This document shows, in pieces, positions 1 through 11,500 of a stretch of DNA of 20,391 nt; the stretch's first letter is position 1; each line of letters begins with the position of its first letter. The DNA comes from Paulinella micropora (taxonomy: Eukaryota; Cercozoa; Imbricatea; Euglyphida). The notes beneath the pieces were generated by a model. The model made no database searches, was not told the origin of the DNA, and worked only from the letters and a program-made list of their open reading frames with translations. The position numbers were made by a program, and so were the translations under genes. The stretch spans positions 41,321 through 61,711 of the forward strand of contig BJOX01000264.1 in the NCBI GenBank assembly GCA_009731375.1, written 5' to 3'.

Positions 1-507
1 AAAATGAGCATGGTCAAGATCGAGCTGGACTAGGGCAATGACGTCTTGAAACGTAAAAAAGTAAAAGTTATCCTTCGCCGTAGATGTCTTGTACCCGACT
101 TGATGTTTCGGTGCCCCTCCTGCCACGGACCACGGTTTTCTCGAGACTTGGAAAGCCTCGACTCGGCGACACGATCGTCCGTCACTACGTCCATAAGTTT
201 GGATGAAGCGTAGCGCGAACATAACGGACTGGAGGACAGACTGTTTGGATAACCATGTGAACATTTGCTTAACATCAAACTGGTAGGCAAAGAGATGGGC
301 GGTCCCATCTTGGGCGCGGAAACGGGCCATGGCCCTATGGAGTAGCTCTTGTACGTTAGACAGGTCATTGAGATTGAAATTCCCGGCATGTTTGGAGAAC
401 TCAAGGACAACAAAGGTGAGAATACGGCCGAGGTTGCGTAATACATATCGCCAGTTTTTGCGGGATATGATCTTGCCCTGCCCACGACAGTCGACAGAGA
501 TTTCCAG
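1..507 (-). pseudogene. Reverse transcriptase fragment (Penelope-type, probable), runs off the window edge
   Basis: A minus-strand reading frame is open from codon 507-505 to the window edge (169 codons), just after a TGA at 510-508. It carries FDVKQMFTWLSK (Asp codon at 276-274), which fits RT palm motif A (an Asp followed by a Phe/Tyr and Thr-rich turn), and about 90 residues later DVIALVQLDLDHAHF. That spacing and the second block resemble the stretch before motif B in Penelope-like RTs found in algae and protists. Motif B and the catalytic Asp pair would lie to the left, outside the window. There is no convincing start codon. A thumb-like fragment begins on the opposite strand about 30 bases away, so this is part of a rearranged, probably dead element. 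The family call is from motif memory only; the open frame itself is directly seen. Confidence 0.45.
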
Positions 508-537
508 TCACGGCCAACGTTCAAGAATTGGACTCAC

Positions 538-942
538 ATGATGTGCAACAACCTTGTCCGCTTCCCGCGACTACCACCACCTGATGATTTTACCAGAAGA
601 GACGTCCGCATCGGGACACTGATATGGATGTTTACCCGGTTTGCTAGTCAGTCATCCGCTAAGTGTCACCTTGTCGAAGCAGTAGTGAAGCTGTTAATCG
701 AAACCCGATATCCGATGTCACTCTTCTACCGAGCACTTACACAGATGGCGAGGAAGCAGCCTATATGGGATGCGATTCGTAGCTACTTATGTATGGCTGT
801 AGCTGACCTTCCAGTAGATTTACACTTTCGCGAGCAATGGAAGTGGGTAATCCAATTCACACTGCCACCCGATCTAAGAGATCAGCCGGTGAAAGGCTAT
901 TGTCCCAGTGGCAGCCATGTCTCCGAACAGCCATACCGATGA
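538..942 (+). pseudogene. Reverse transcriptase C-terminal (thumb) fragment, probable
   Basis: An open frame of 134 codons from the ATG at 538 ends at a TGA at 940-942; the same frame stays open upstream to about 443. The protein contains NLVRFPRLPPP, then RRDVRIGTLIWMFTRF, then LLIETRYPMSLFYRAL followed by a Trp. This order (an RFP segment, a hydrophobic 'G-x-L' helix, then a 'GYP-like' turn with a basic helix) is what I recall for the region after the palm in Penelope-like RTs. There is no upstream palm on this strand: the palm-like piece lies on the other strand at 1-507. I therefore read it as the 3' part of an element joined head to head to an inverted 5' part. It could instead be an unrelated host ORF. 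The fragment ends 50 bases before a perfect GC-rich hairpin. Confidence 0.4.
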
Positions 943-992
943 ACCTGCCTCTATGTCCTTGATATTCACGACTCGGTTTTGGTTTTGCGCAT

Positions 993-1015
993 GGCCCCGG
1001 TTGTCCACCGGGGCC
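993..1015. other. Perfect 9-bp GC-rich stem-loop
   Basis: GGCCCCGGT (993-1001), a 5-base loop TGTCC, then ACCGGGGCC (1007-1015): a perfect inverted repeat, eight of nine pairs G-C. It lies 50 bases after the stop of the thumb-like RT frame, where the 3' untranslated region of a retroelement would be. Its role is unknown; a structure in the element's RNA or a 3' end mark are both possible. Confidence 0.7.
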
Positions 1016-2733
1016 GACTCTATCAGACTCATTGAGGTGTATTGTGTGATTTTTATGTGAGATTTATGCGACTTTTCGTCTTTTCGTATTATGAAGGGGG
1101 GAGAGTAACGGCTATTTTTACACATGCCACTTTCGGAAATAAGTAGTGATTCACGCCGACACTATCTTATGTGTTCTCGAGAATGTGTTCTAACCGACCT
1201 CAGTCATTGTTTTTCCAATTACGACGAGGACAGGATGTCATCGGTTTACGTTCTTCTTATAATTAATAATTATGAAATTTTACCTTTTCAAGTCGGTTCT
1301 TTTGTATTAATTATTGTATAGTGATTTTATGAGATCACTTTTCCACACCCAGTACCAGATTTTTTTTAGTCTTTTTGAGGCGGTTAGTAACTATTACCAA
1401 TTTACTAGTGCGGAATCACTTCATGGCAGGGTCTGCACTGCCACGCGTTTTCTTGCTTAGAAATAGAACTGCAAGGGAGGGAGCAGTGCCCCTGAAGCAT
1501 AGTTTTGCTCGGTCCCAATCTCCCACGTCGCATCAATACGTTCTTACTAATAAATGCTGGTACGCTCATTGGACAGTGCCTGGCTCATGCGCGCAGTCGC
1601 CGCAAACTGTGCGATAGCTTGATCCTGTTGCATCTGGAAGTCCTCAGTGATTACTACTATTCACGCAACCACTGTTTTACTGTCACTGTATCAAAATACT
1701 TGCAACTCATAGGGCTGAGTGGGAAGACGAAGACCTAGAATTTTCCCATCTCATATGCTGGCTACTGTAACAGGCACATGGATCACAACTCAGTCGGAGA
1801 CTCTGAGCGATTACGAATTGTCGGGCCATCAGGTGCTTTAATTTCGATGTTCTAGGCTCGGACCGGGACTCGCCCCCTCCCACTGTGGAACTCACTAGGC
1901 ACAGCACCGTATTCAACGTGACCATGCGTATTACCGGTATTAATTAATAGTAAAAGTATTTAAATATTACCGTCGGCAATTTGACTCTGAAACACCGTGC
2001 AGTTGAAATATTAATAACCATTAGTTTGAAAAGATTGGTCAGATTGGTTCGACTGGTTGCATTGGTTCCATTGGTTTAGGGGTATTTATGAGAAAAATCA
2101 ATAGTCATGAATTTCAAAGAAAATGCTGAGTATGGTCAGGTACCTTTTGGTCCAACGTAAGTTTCAAGATGTGACAGTGGAACTGAGAAATAGGGTGCTC
2201 GGCGATGAAGTTGTGGAGCACACTGTGCATTTGAAATTTGCCTCAAATGAGTAGAAACGTGAGGCCCAAATGATGCAGTGTTTGAGCATTTGAAGACTGC
2301 AGTGGAAAAGAGAAAAGTTGAAAGTATAAGTCTTGACTAGCATCCTGTGAGGAAACGGCATTCAAATGAATACACACACGGCTGTCATTTGATCTCAAAA
2401 TACTTCCGAGAACAGGCTATGTACCAAAAGACGCTGGGACACGCCAGGTAAAGTGGCATTCTACTTCATTTTTTCCAGACTGACTTGAACAACTCCAACT
2501 GCCACACAACTAGTGTTAGCACTTGAAATACATATTCTCGTTAGTTCTCAGAATTTGGATTGTTTCGAAAGTGACAACTTGTAGACAGTCAAGAGGCCTG
2601 AGGTGTACTAAATAAACTGGAATTTACTATCGTGTTGCCTATTTTACCTATCAACTTATGACCCATCCATACATGCATACATAGCCTTCAAATTTGCAAA
2701 GACATATACATAGATTGATTATAAATATCAATA
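1016..2733. other. Intergenic stretch without a recognisable gene
   Basis: AT-rich sequence with short open frames of 60-80 codons on both strands, none with a domain I recognise or with a shared start, length and composition that would argue for coding. It contains a 9-bp minisatellite (2034-2078) and AT-rich palindromic bits near 1260-1315. It lies downstream of the NRPS stop codon, so its right end should include that gene's 3' untranslated region; I could not pick a polyadenylation site with confidence. Confidence 0.6.
2034..2078. repeat. 9-bp minisatellite, five units
   Basis: Five contiguous 9-base units of the form ATTGGTTCN: ATTGGTCAG, ATTGGTTCG, ACTGGTTGC, ATTGGTTCC, ATTGGTTTA. The core ATTGGT varies at one position in one unit; the last three bases drift. 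It is not part of any supported reading frame. Confidence 0.75.
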
Positions 2734-2734
2734 C

Positions 2735-5545
2735 CTATATATACTTGGGAGAGACCGCGCTCACACTGTCACCTTTTTGTTCAACTCGGAGAGACAGCTT
2801 TGTAGCACTTCGAGAGACCGCGCTCACATGGATCGTCACTGGCGCTGTGTCTGCCTTTTTTGGCAAGAAAACATGATCAGGAACCTGCAGAAAGGGAGAC
2901 TTGCCTTCCGTTCTGTCATCTGGGTTTTCCATTGTGAGAACGACGAAAGGCGATGGCGGCATTTCGTTTTGATTGCTGATCGGAGACGGTGTAAAGGCAG
3001 GCGAGAAGGCGGCCTTGACCAGTGACAGTTTCTGAGGCGGGCTGATTGGAGACTGCACGAACGCGAAAGGCCGGGGATCCTTTTCTGGCGCAGGTGTCGA
3101 AATAGTGGACATGGCGCGAGAGTACAACGACTGTGGCCGGCGTCCAAACCTTGCGTTCTTCTTTTTGCTCCGCACGTCTCCAGTGCGGCGTTGGAGGTTC
3201 CACGCCGTGAAGAGCTCGCCGTCGCCTGCAAACATCTTGGGCATCATCAGTGCGCGGTGGTCGATCACCGAGCCCTTGCCGACTGAAATCTTATCGAGGC
3301 GTATAGTTCTGGCCTCTAACGCGTGAGCGTAAAGGCGAGCCTGTGATGGTATGAACAAACACGAGAAATTGAAAACATGTATATCATCTTCGTTTGTGTT
3401 CAGGCAAACTTCTCTCGCTTCCTTCTCTAAACCTATCTTCTGTGCAATTAGTCTGATAGGCTTAGAAAGCTGAAGCTGACATGTAAGCAGGAAAACAAAA
3501 CAATCTATCGCATGTGAAATATGTTCAGTGTACATGACCTCGCTCAGAACGACTGCATTCTCCTCGAAACTTAACAGATCGACATCACACAGGTCAAGGC
3601 TGTCCAGGAACAAAGGCCCCGCAACTCGCGCTCCCATTGCCCATACTGTACTTGACAGGTACTCAGATCCGCGTAGCAAGAATCCCCACGAGCTTGTCCA
3701 ACATGCTTGCATGATCAATGCCGAGGTTCGACAAAAATCCCTGAAGCTGTACATTTGGTGCTTTGAGCCTGCTCGTTGTCGACATACAAACATCCACTTA
3801 CAGAGAACGGCTATCAAAGTGCTGAAAAGAAATGGGACAATAAGATATGGTCCTGCAAAGAAAACCATGGCTGCCGGATGAATGCGTACTTGCACCAAGG
3901 CCAATAAACACAGACAGAGTAGCAGCGGCAGCAAAAGTAAAAACTCCATCAAAATTAGCATGATGATCGGATAGACCCAAAGAAAGGCGTTGATGTAGCA
4001 AGGAATGTACCAGAGCTCATCGCCGACCAAACCTTCAAGTGCTAACATTTCGCGCAACGGCTTCATCTTGGTACAAGGCGAGCCTAAGTACACCCATCCT
4101 GACTCTAGCCTCGTGTTCCGGACGGGCACTGAAGATCCACCTCCAAGCATCACTTCATCTCCAATCACAGTGCCGGGCATGACTAAGCTAAACATACCGG
4201 CCATAGAGCGGTCTCCCAACACAATGCTTCCCTGCTCGATTCCTTCAGCCGTCATCAGACTTGTGCACAAGAGAGCGCCCGAACCCAAATGGCAATCACT
4301 GCCCACAGAGAGCAAATCTGGGTCAAGCAAGTCCTTCAAATCCATAGTAGTTCTGCTCCCCACCCTAGCACCGAGCAACCGGTAGAACAGAGCAAACCAA
4401 TGACAGCTTGCTCGAATGATAACCATGAAGTCAGATTGCGCGCCAAAAACAGCATGCCACACCCACAACCGCAAATGATCGAATGAATACAACGGAGTCA
4501 GGCCTGGTTTTCTCCTTCCTATGATCAGCCACTTGAACAAGACGATCACAACAAGTACGACTAGGCATGTCGCAGCTTTTGATACAGAAAACGCAATCAG
4601 CAAGTGTAAAAATGCTCCATCCCTGAAAAGGTCACTTACAAATTGCAGGGTCCTCTCCCCTGAAATTCCAACCAACACAGGTAACAAACAGTAGAATCTC
4701 TTGCCAGTCAACATGATTAAGGGCAGTATGACGTAGGCCTCCACCAGGGAAAGACGGTGTAGCGACCATATTGCAGCAACGATGAGCCAAATGACAACTC
4801 CAACCAGCACCGAGAACAGTCCCACCACGTACAATCCTAACGCTTGTCCAAAAGCAAAAAGGGTTCTTTGGATCCTGCCGGTTTTTGTTCCCGCCTGGGC
4901 GCGGGGCGCACCTGCAGAAACCCTTTCCGAGGGACCTACTTGAGTCGCAGGTTGGATCGTGGCATATGGCAGCACCGTCACATCAGGCATGAGCTGAGAC
5001 CCGCTCTGAAGGCAGACATGATGATGTAGGTATGTGACTTCGAAGTGAACCAAGCCTTCATCATTGACTTGGTACATTTGCACAGAAACACCACGGCCAA
5101 TGATCACATCTGATTCTGCGATTAGCAACTCAGGGTCAGAGATGAGCTCTGTGTCGATCACGACACGATGGCCGATGCGAGCTCCGAGCAAACGATACCA
5201 CCAGACGATGAAAATAGAGCCACGTAGGTGACACACAAACACAGCATTCGCATAGTCGACCAAGCGTGCCATAGTCCACCAACGAACAAATTTGAAGCTG
5301 CCGATTGCAAGAACTTCACCTTGCGAAACATGAACGAAGGTAGCTTTGCTTACAAAGACCAGAAAACACAGCATGATGCCGTATGCCATCCATAACAACG
5401 GAACCAGTGCACAGGCAGCAACAAGCGGAATGTTTCTTGAAAACCAGACACCCCAGTCAAAAACTGGAACGGCAGGTAAAAAGGCAACCAAACATATGTA
5501 ACATAGCCCTAAGAGCTGGAGAAGCAACGACGAGATACGAGATAG
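2735..5545 (-). other. Pls-like terminal region: three membrane-hairpin plus beta-helix units and a Ser/Pro tail
   Basis: From about residue 2658. Three units repeat: hydrophobic hairpin, a charged amphipathic stretch, then a soluble block starting YRLLGARIG, YRLLGARVG or WAMGARVAG, followed by hexapeptide-like turns (for example PGTVIGDEVMLGGGS in unit 2). Unit 3 is interrupted by intron 3 and resumes ARLYAHALEARTIRLDKISVGKGS. This matches the C-terminal layout of bacterial Pls (six membrane helices and three tandem soluble domains) and the NRPS terminal family TIGR02353, where the soluble domains make the peptide bond. A hydrophilic Ser/Pro-rich tail of about 150 residues follows; its last 30 residues repeat a VSAVS segment because GAGAGACCGCGCTCACA occurs at 2749-2765 and 2812-2828. 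Confidence 0.8.
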
Positions 5546-8500
5546 AGAAGGCTCATGAAATGACGGAGTTTCAGGCGGAAGCTCAGTAAACGAAGACTTG
5601 CGATCGACATAAGGGGATTTTGTACTACGCACTTTGCGCCCCTGACGATCTTCTGGATTGATGGCATGAGCAAGTTTGTTCGCCGTGTCATTATCCATTA
5701 AAAGGCGAACAGTTGTAGCTGCATAGACTTCATTTTGCAGCGACGCTGTAAAGCGTGCTAGCATGAGCGAATCCAGCCCCAGATCGGCAAAAGGAACATC
5801 TGGGTCCACATTGTTCGAGCCCGTAATTTTCTTCAAAACCTCGAGAATATTGTCTGTCAGAGCTGATTGATTCGGACTTTGACTAGTACTGCCTGCTGTG
5901 GATGGAGACACGATTTCTTGCACGGCGCGTTTTGGATTATCCTTTGCTACTGCAACATTCTTAAGATCGTCGATCGCAGGCCTAGGAGCTGGCAGCTGCT
6001 TGCGGTCCACTTTGCCGCTGGAGGTGAGCGGAAACTCTTCCATGCGCACGAAAACAGATGGAACCATGTAAGACGGCAGCGCCTTGCTGCAAGCCTCTCG
6101 CAACACCGACTCCAGATCCGTCGCCTCAGCAGCAGCTTGACTTGCTTTGGCTGCTGGGTCTTCGGTGTAGTACGCCGCCAGGAACGGCCTGCCAGGCACG
6201 TCTTCTCGCCGAAGAACCACCGCGGCCGCCACAGCCTTGCACGAGCAGATACAGCGCTCGATCTCGCCAAGCTCGATCCGGTAGCCGTTCAGCTTCACCT
6301 GGAAGTCTATGCGTCCCAGGAACTCGATCGTGCGGTCAGGCAGCCAGCGCACCAGGTCTCCTGTGCGATACATCTTGCCAGCAGTAAACGGGTTCGGCAG
6401 GAAGCTCTTGTCGGTCAGGTCAGGCCGGTTCAGGTAGCCCAGACCCACCTGCGGCCCGCCAACCACGAGCTCGCCCTGGCCTCCGATGGGGCAGAGCTGC
6501 TGCTTGTCGTCAAGCACGTAAAGCTCCACCAGAGTGCCTCCTGCGTTGCCGATGGAGGTCGGGTAAGACATGGAGGACGAACACTCATGCCACGTGCAAG
6601 CTACAGCAGTTTCAGTTGGCCCATATCCATTGAGGACTCGAACAGGCGGCGATCTACTGGTCCAGGCGTCAACCAAGGAAACTGGAACTGCCTCGCCTCC
6701 AAACAACACTGTGTGAAAGTGTGGCAGGTCGGCCTCGGGTGGAACGATCGCAAAGTGATTGGGAGTTGATATCAAAATGCTGATTTTCTGGTCGCGCATG
6801 GTGTCTGCCAGCATCAAGCGCTCCTCCTCATCGCACAAGACCAAAGCAGCGCCGGCCGCGAAGCAACTCCACGTTTCCACCACATGCATGTCGAATGTCA
6901 TCGACGCCATCTGCAGCATGCGGTCTGTTTGACTCACGCGGATGACTTTTGTCGCCCACGTGGTCGTGAAGCGAACTACGGCACCATGGGGGATCACGCA
7001 TCCCTTAGGCTGACCTGTGGAGCCCGACGTAAAAATGATATACGCCACGTCTTCTGGAGAAGGAGCCTTGCACAGCGCAGGCAGGCTCGAAGGCCACACT
7101 TTCTGGCTCCAATCGACCGATACCAGCTTGAGGGACTGCAAGCGCTCGTGCTGCTTGGTCCCGCACAGCACCAACGCCAGCTTGGCGTCCCTGGCCACGA
7201 AGGTCCAGCGGTCGTCTGGCCACTTGGGGTCCATGGGCACGTACGCGCCTCCGGCCTTGATGATGCCTAGCATGGCCACCATCGTCGCCACCACACGCTC
7301 GGTGCTCAGCCCCACTTTCACGCCCGGACCGACCTTGAACTCGTGCGCCAGACCGCGAGCCACACGCTCAGCCTCTGCATCCAGCTGCGCGTACGTGAGC
7401 TGCGCGCCATGGTGTTCCAAAGCGATCGCGTTGGGCGTGCGTGCCGCCTGCCTCTCGAACAGTTCTTTGAAGGTCGAAGGCCCGTCGTACTCGGCAACCT
7501 CACCGCAATAAGCGGAAGACAAGAGAGCTGCGCGCTCGTCTGCGCTCACCACTTGCAGGCTCAACACGTCAGTCAACGCCCAGGCGCTGCTTCTGGTCAT
7601 GACATCATGCAACAGAGTCACCAGCTGCCCCAGCAGAAGATTCATTCCTGGCTCCATGTATTTCACGGAGTTGTACGTAAGTGCAAGCTCGAGGTCCTCG
7701 CCCACTGCTCGCGCCCGCAGACTAAGGTCCCAGGGAACTCCGTCGAAGCAGCTGGCCTTGCCTGGATCAGCGGCCTGGCTTGCAGCCGAGGCTTTGGCTT
7801 CGATGCCGACCTCCGATTCAGCAGAAGCCCACACAAGCAGAGCCTGTGCAATCGGTCGGCAGTTGGCGACAGGCGCGGTCACGAGGGTCTTAGCCAGCAG
7901 AGCAAACGGCACGACATTGCGTCGGCCCTCTTCAACAGCAGCTGCAACCTGCTCGAGCAACTGCTCCAACGACAGCGAGGACTCTGGGAACTGAGCCAGC
8001 ACAGGATAAGCAGGGCCCTCGCCTTGGAAGTCTACGATGATGCCTCCTTGTCGCGTCAGGCGATGCAAGAGCAGCTGGAAGCACGCTAGCAGCAGAGTGC
8101 TCAATGGCTGTTTGCTCTCTTTTCGACGACCCATGAGCTCTTGCAGCTTCTTCGCCATTCCTTGCACTTGTTTGCACACTGTGGCGGAGCGGAAGGCTCC
8201 TGTGCTTGCAGGTTTTGTCCGGTCGAGTTTCCTGGGCTGATCGGCCCGCAGGTTGAGGGGCTCTGGATCGAGACGCAGCTTTTGCTTCCAGTAGTCTAAG
8301 GCGTCGTCCTGTGGGAGGCGTTGCGGCAGATCAACTATGTTGACATTGGTTTGTCCTTTTACAAAAATATTGTCAAGGAGCTGGAGCCATCGGCGGCTCA
8401 TACGCTCGATAGTTGATGGATTGAACAAACAAGCTGGGGAAGAGAACGTGCCACTTAGTCCCCCGCTTTCCTCGTCTGGCCATACCGTGACCTCAAGCTC

Positions 8501-11500
8501 AGATTTGCTGGGCAACTGTAAAACACCATCACTGATGGGCGTGCCTTGAACATCATCAAGCTTCAAAGATCGCAAACCCGCCTGGGAAGAAACTAGGTTC
8601 AGAGAAGCCTGAGTGAATGGGGCAGCTACGCCACCTCGCGTTTTGAGCCTCTTAACGATCAGGTCGAAGGGGCAAGGATGCTCGAAAGCCTCAGTCCAGA
8701 CTTGCTTCACCTGCTTTAGAAGCTTGAGGAAGTTATGGTCAGGTCTCACTCGCGCGCGAAATACAGCTATATTCACAAACATACCTATAAGGTCTTGGAA
8801 CTCTTGGGTGCGTTCGTCTATTGCTGCTCTAAGGCTCATGTCAGACTGCTGCGTGTATTGCCATAACAGCACGTAGAAAGCAGCCGATAAAACCATGTAC
8901 AAGGTCGCACCGTGCTTCTGTTGTATCGTGTGAATGCCTGAGGTGCACTCCTTGGGAACATGAAAAGGGATCTCGAAGCTGTCACTCCAACTGCCTGTGC
9001 GCGGTCGATCCAGCGGGAGTTTCAAGACATGATTTTCGGAGCCATAGAGTTTGCCCACCCAATATTCCAGATTTTTCTCGAATTCACCTCGCTCCAATCT
9101 TGCAGCTTCCCAACGCGCGTAGTCGCCATACTGGAAAAAAAGTCGTGGCAGCTCGACCTCTGGACGACTATAGAACAACTGAAGCTCCTTCATGAACACG
9201 CCCACAGACGAACCGTCAAACACGCTGTGATGGATCACCATTGCAAACACGAAGCACCGCTCAGATAACGCAACGAGCTGGAACTCGACGGCAGGCCTAG
9301 CTTCTCCCAGCGGGAATGCCCGCTTATGCAACTGACCCAACGCCGCCTTGACATCTTCCTCCGACGACATCTGGATTACAGGAAGCTTGCATAGCATATC
9401 GATAGCTTCTTTCCCACTCCAGACGCGCTGGATGTACTTATAATTGTCTCCCAGCATGCACGCCATACGCAAAGATTGGTGGCGCGCCACCAAGCGGCCA
9501 AGGGACTTACGCAGTCTGTCTGTATTCAAAGGACCACGGAGGTTCCAGCTAAAACTCACATTGTACCGGTTGTCGTTGGTAGAAAGGTCATCAAGATGAA
9601 CCCTCATCTGCGCAGAGGCTGGCGCAAAAGTGTCCACGCCGTCGCTAGGAATAAGGCTGCTTTTGGGCGGCAAGACAGGTTCGTCGGTATCCTCTGAGTC
9701 GACGTCCGCCGATACTGAAGAGAAAGTCAGCCTCTCGAGCGCGCGAGCCAGCTTGGACACCGTGTCGTTTTCTAGCAACAGCCGTAAACTAGCTTGCGAT
9801 GATATTTCTTTCTTCAGGCTAGCTAGGAAACGCGCCATCATCAGCGATGCCAAACCAAGTCTGAAAAACGGTTCTTCTGCACTCACGCGTTCTAGCCCCA
9901 GTATTGAGCTAAGAATAGCCATGATTTTCTGTTCGAGTAGTGACGCTGACCTTGCCTCGTTCTTTGCAACGGGAATCTGTTGGGTTTCACCATTTTTACG
10001 ATCGTCGATCGCAGGAGCTGGCAGCTGCTTGCGGTCCACTTTGCCGCTGGAGGTGAGCGGAAACTCTTCCATGCGCATGAACACAGATGGAACCATGTAA
10101 GACGGCAGCGCCTTGCTGCAAGCCTCTCGCAACACCGACTCCAGATCCGTCGCCTCAGCAGCAGCTTGACTTGCTTTGGCTGCTGGGTCTTCGGTGTAGT
10201 ACGCCGCCAGGAACGGCCTGCCAGGCACGTCTTCTCGCCGAAGAACCACCGCGGCCGCCACAGCCTTGCACGAGCAGATACAGCGCTCGATCTCGCCAAG
10301 CTCGATCCGGTAGCCGTTCAGCTTCACCTGGAAGTCTATGCGTCCCAGGAACTCGATCGTGCGGTCAGGCAGCCAGCGCACCAGGTCTCCTGTGCGATAC
10401 ATCTTGCCAGCAGTAAACGGGTTCGGCAGGAAGCTCTTGTCGGTCAGGTCAGGCCGGTTCAGGTAGCCCAGACCCACCTGCGGCCCGCCAACCACGAGCT
10501 CGCCCTGGCCTCCGATGGGGCAGAGCTGCTGCTTGTCGTCAAGCACGTAAAGCTCCACCAGAGTGCCTCCTGCGTTGCCGATGGAGGTCGGGTAAGACAT
10601 GGAGGACGAACACTCATGCCACGTGCAAGCTACAGCAGTTTCAGTTGGCCCATATCCATTGAGGACTCGAACAGGCGGCGATCTACTGGTCCAGGCGTCA
10701 ACCAAGGAAACTGGAACTGCCTCGCCTCCAAACAACACTGTGTGAAAGTGTGGCAGGTCGGCCTCGGGTGGAACGATCGCAAAGTGATTGGGAGTTGATA
10801 TCAAAATGCTGATTTTCTGGTCGCGCATGGTGTCTGCCAGCATCAAGCGCTCCTCCTCATCGCACAAGACCAAAGCAGCGCCGGCCGCGAAGCAACTCCA
10901 CGTTTCCACCACATGCATGTCGAATGTCATCGACGCCATCTGCAGCATGCGGTCTGTTTGACTCACGCGGATGACTTTTGTCGCCCACGTGGTCGTGAAG
11001 CGAACTACGGCACCATGGGGGATCACGCATCCCTTAGGCTGACCTGTGGAGCCCGACGTAAAAATGATATACGCCACGTCTTCTGGAGAAGGAGCCTTGC
11101 ACAGCGCAGGCAGGCTCGAAGGCCACACTTTCTGGCTCCAATCGACCGATACCAGCTTGAGGGACTGCAAGCGCTCGTGCTGCTTGGTCCCGCACAGCAC
11201 CAACGCCAGCTTGGCGTCCCTGGCCACGAAGGTCCAGCGGTCGTCTGGCCACTTGGGGTCCATGGGCACGTACGCGCCTCCGGCCTTGATGATGCCTAGC
11301 ATGGCCACCATCGTCGCCACCACACGCTCGGTGCTCAGCCCCACTTTCACGCCCGGACCGACCTTGAACTCGTGCGCCAGACCGCGAGCCACACGCTCAG
11401 CCTCTGCATCCAGCTGCGCGTACGTGAGCTGCGCGCCATGGTGTTCCAAAGCGATCGCGTTGGGCGTGCGTGCCGCCTGCCTCTCGAACAGTTCTTTGAA

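Noticed and set aside
538-1120. Hammerhead ribozyme near the Penelope-like fragment
   Set aside because: Such elements often carry one, but I found only an isolated CTGATGA-like string inside the coding fragment and no matching GAAA and cleavage-site core around a stem.
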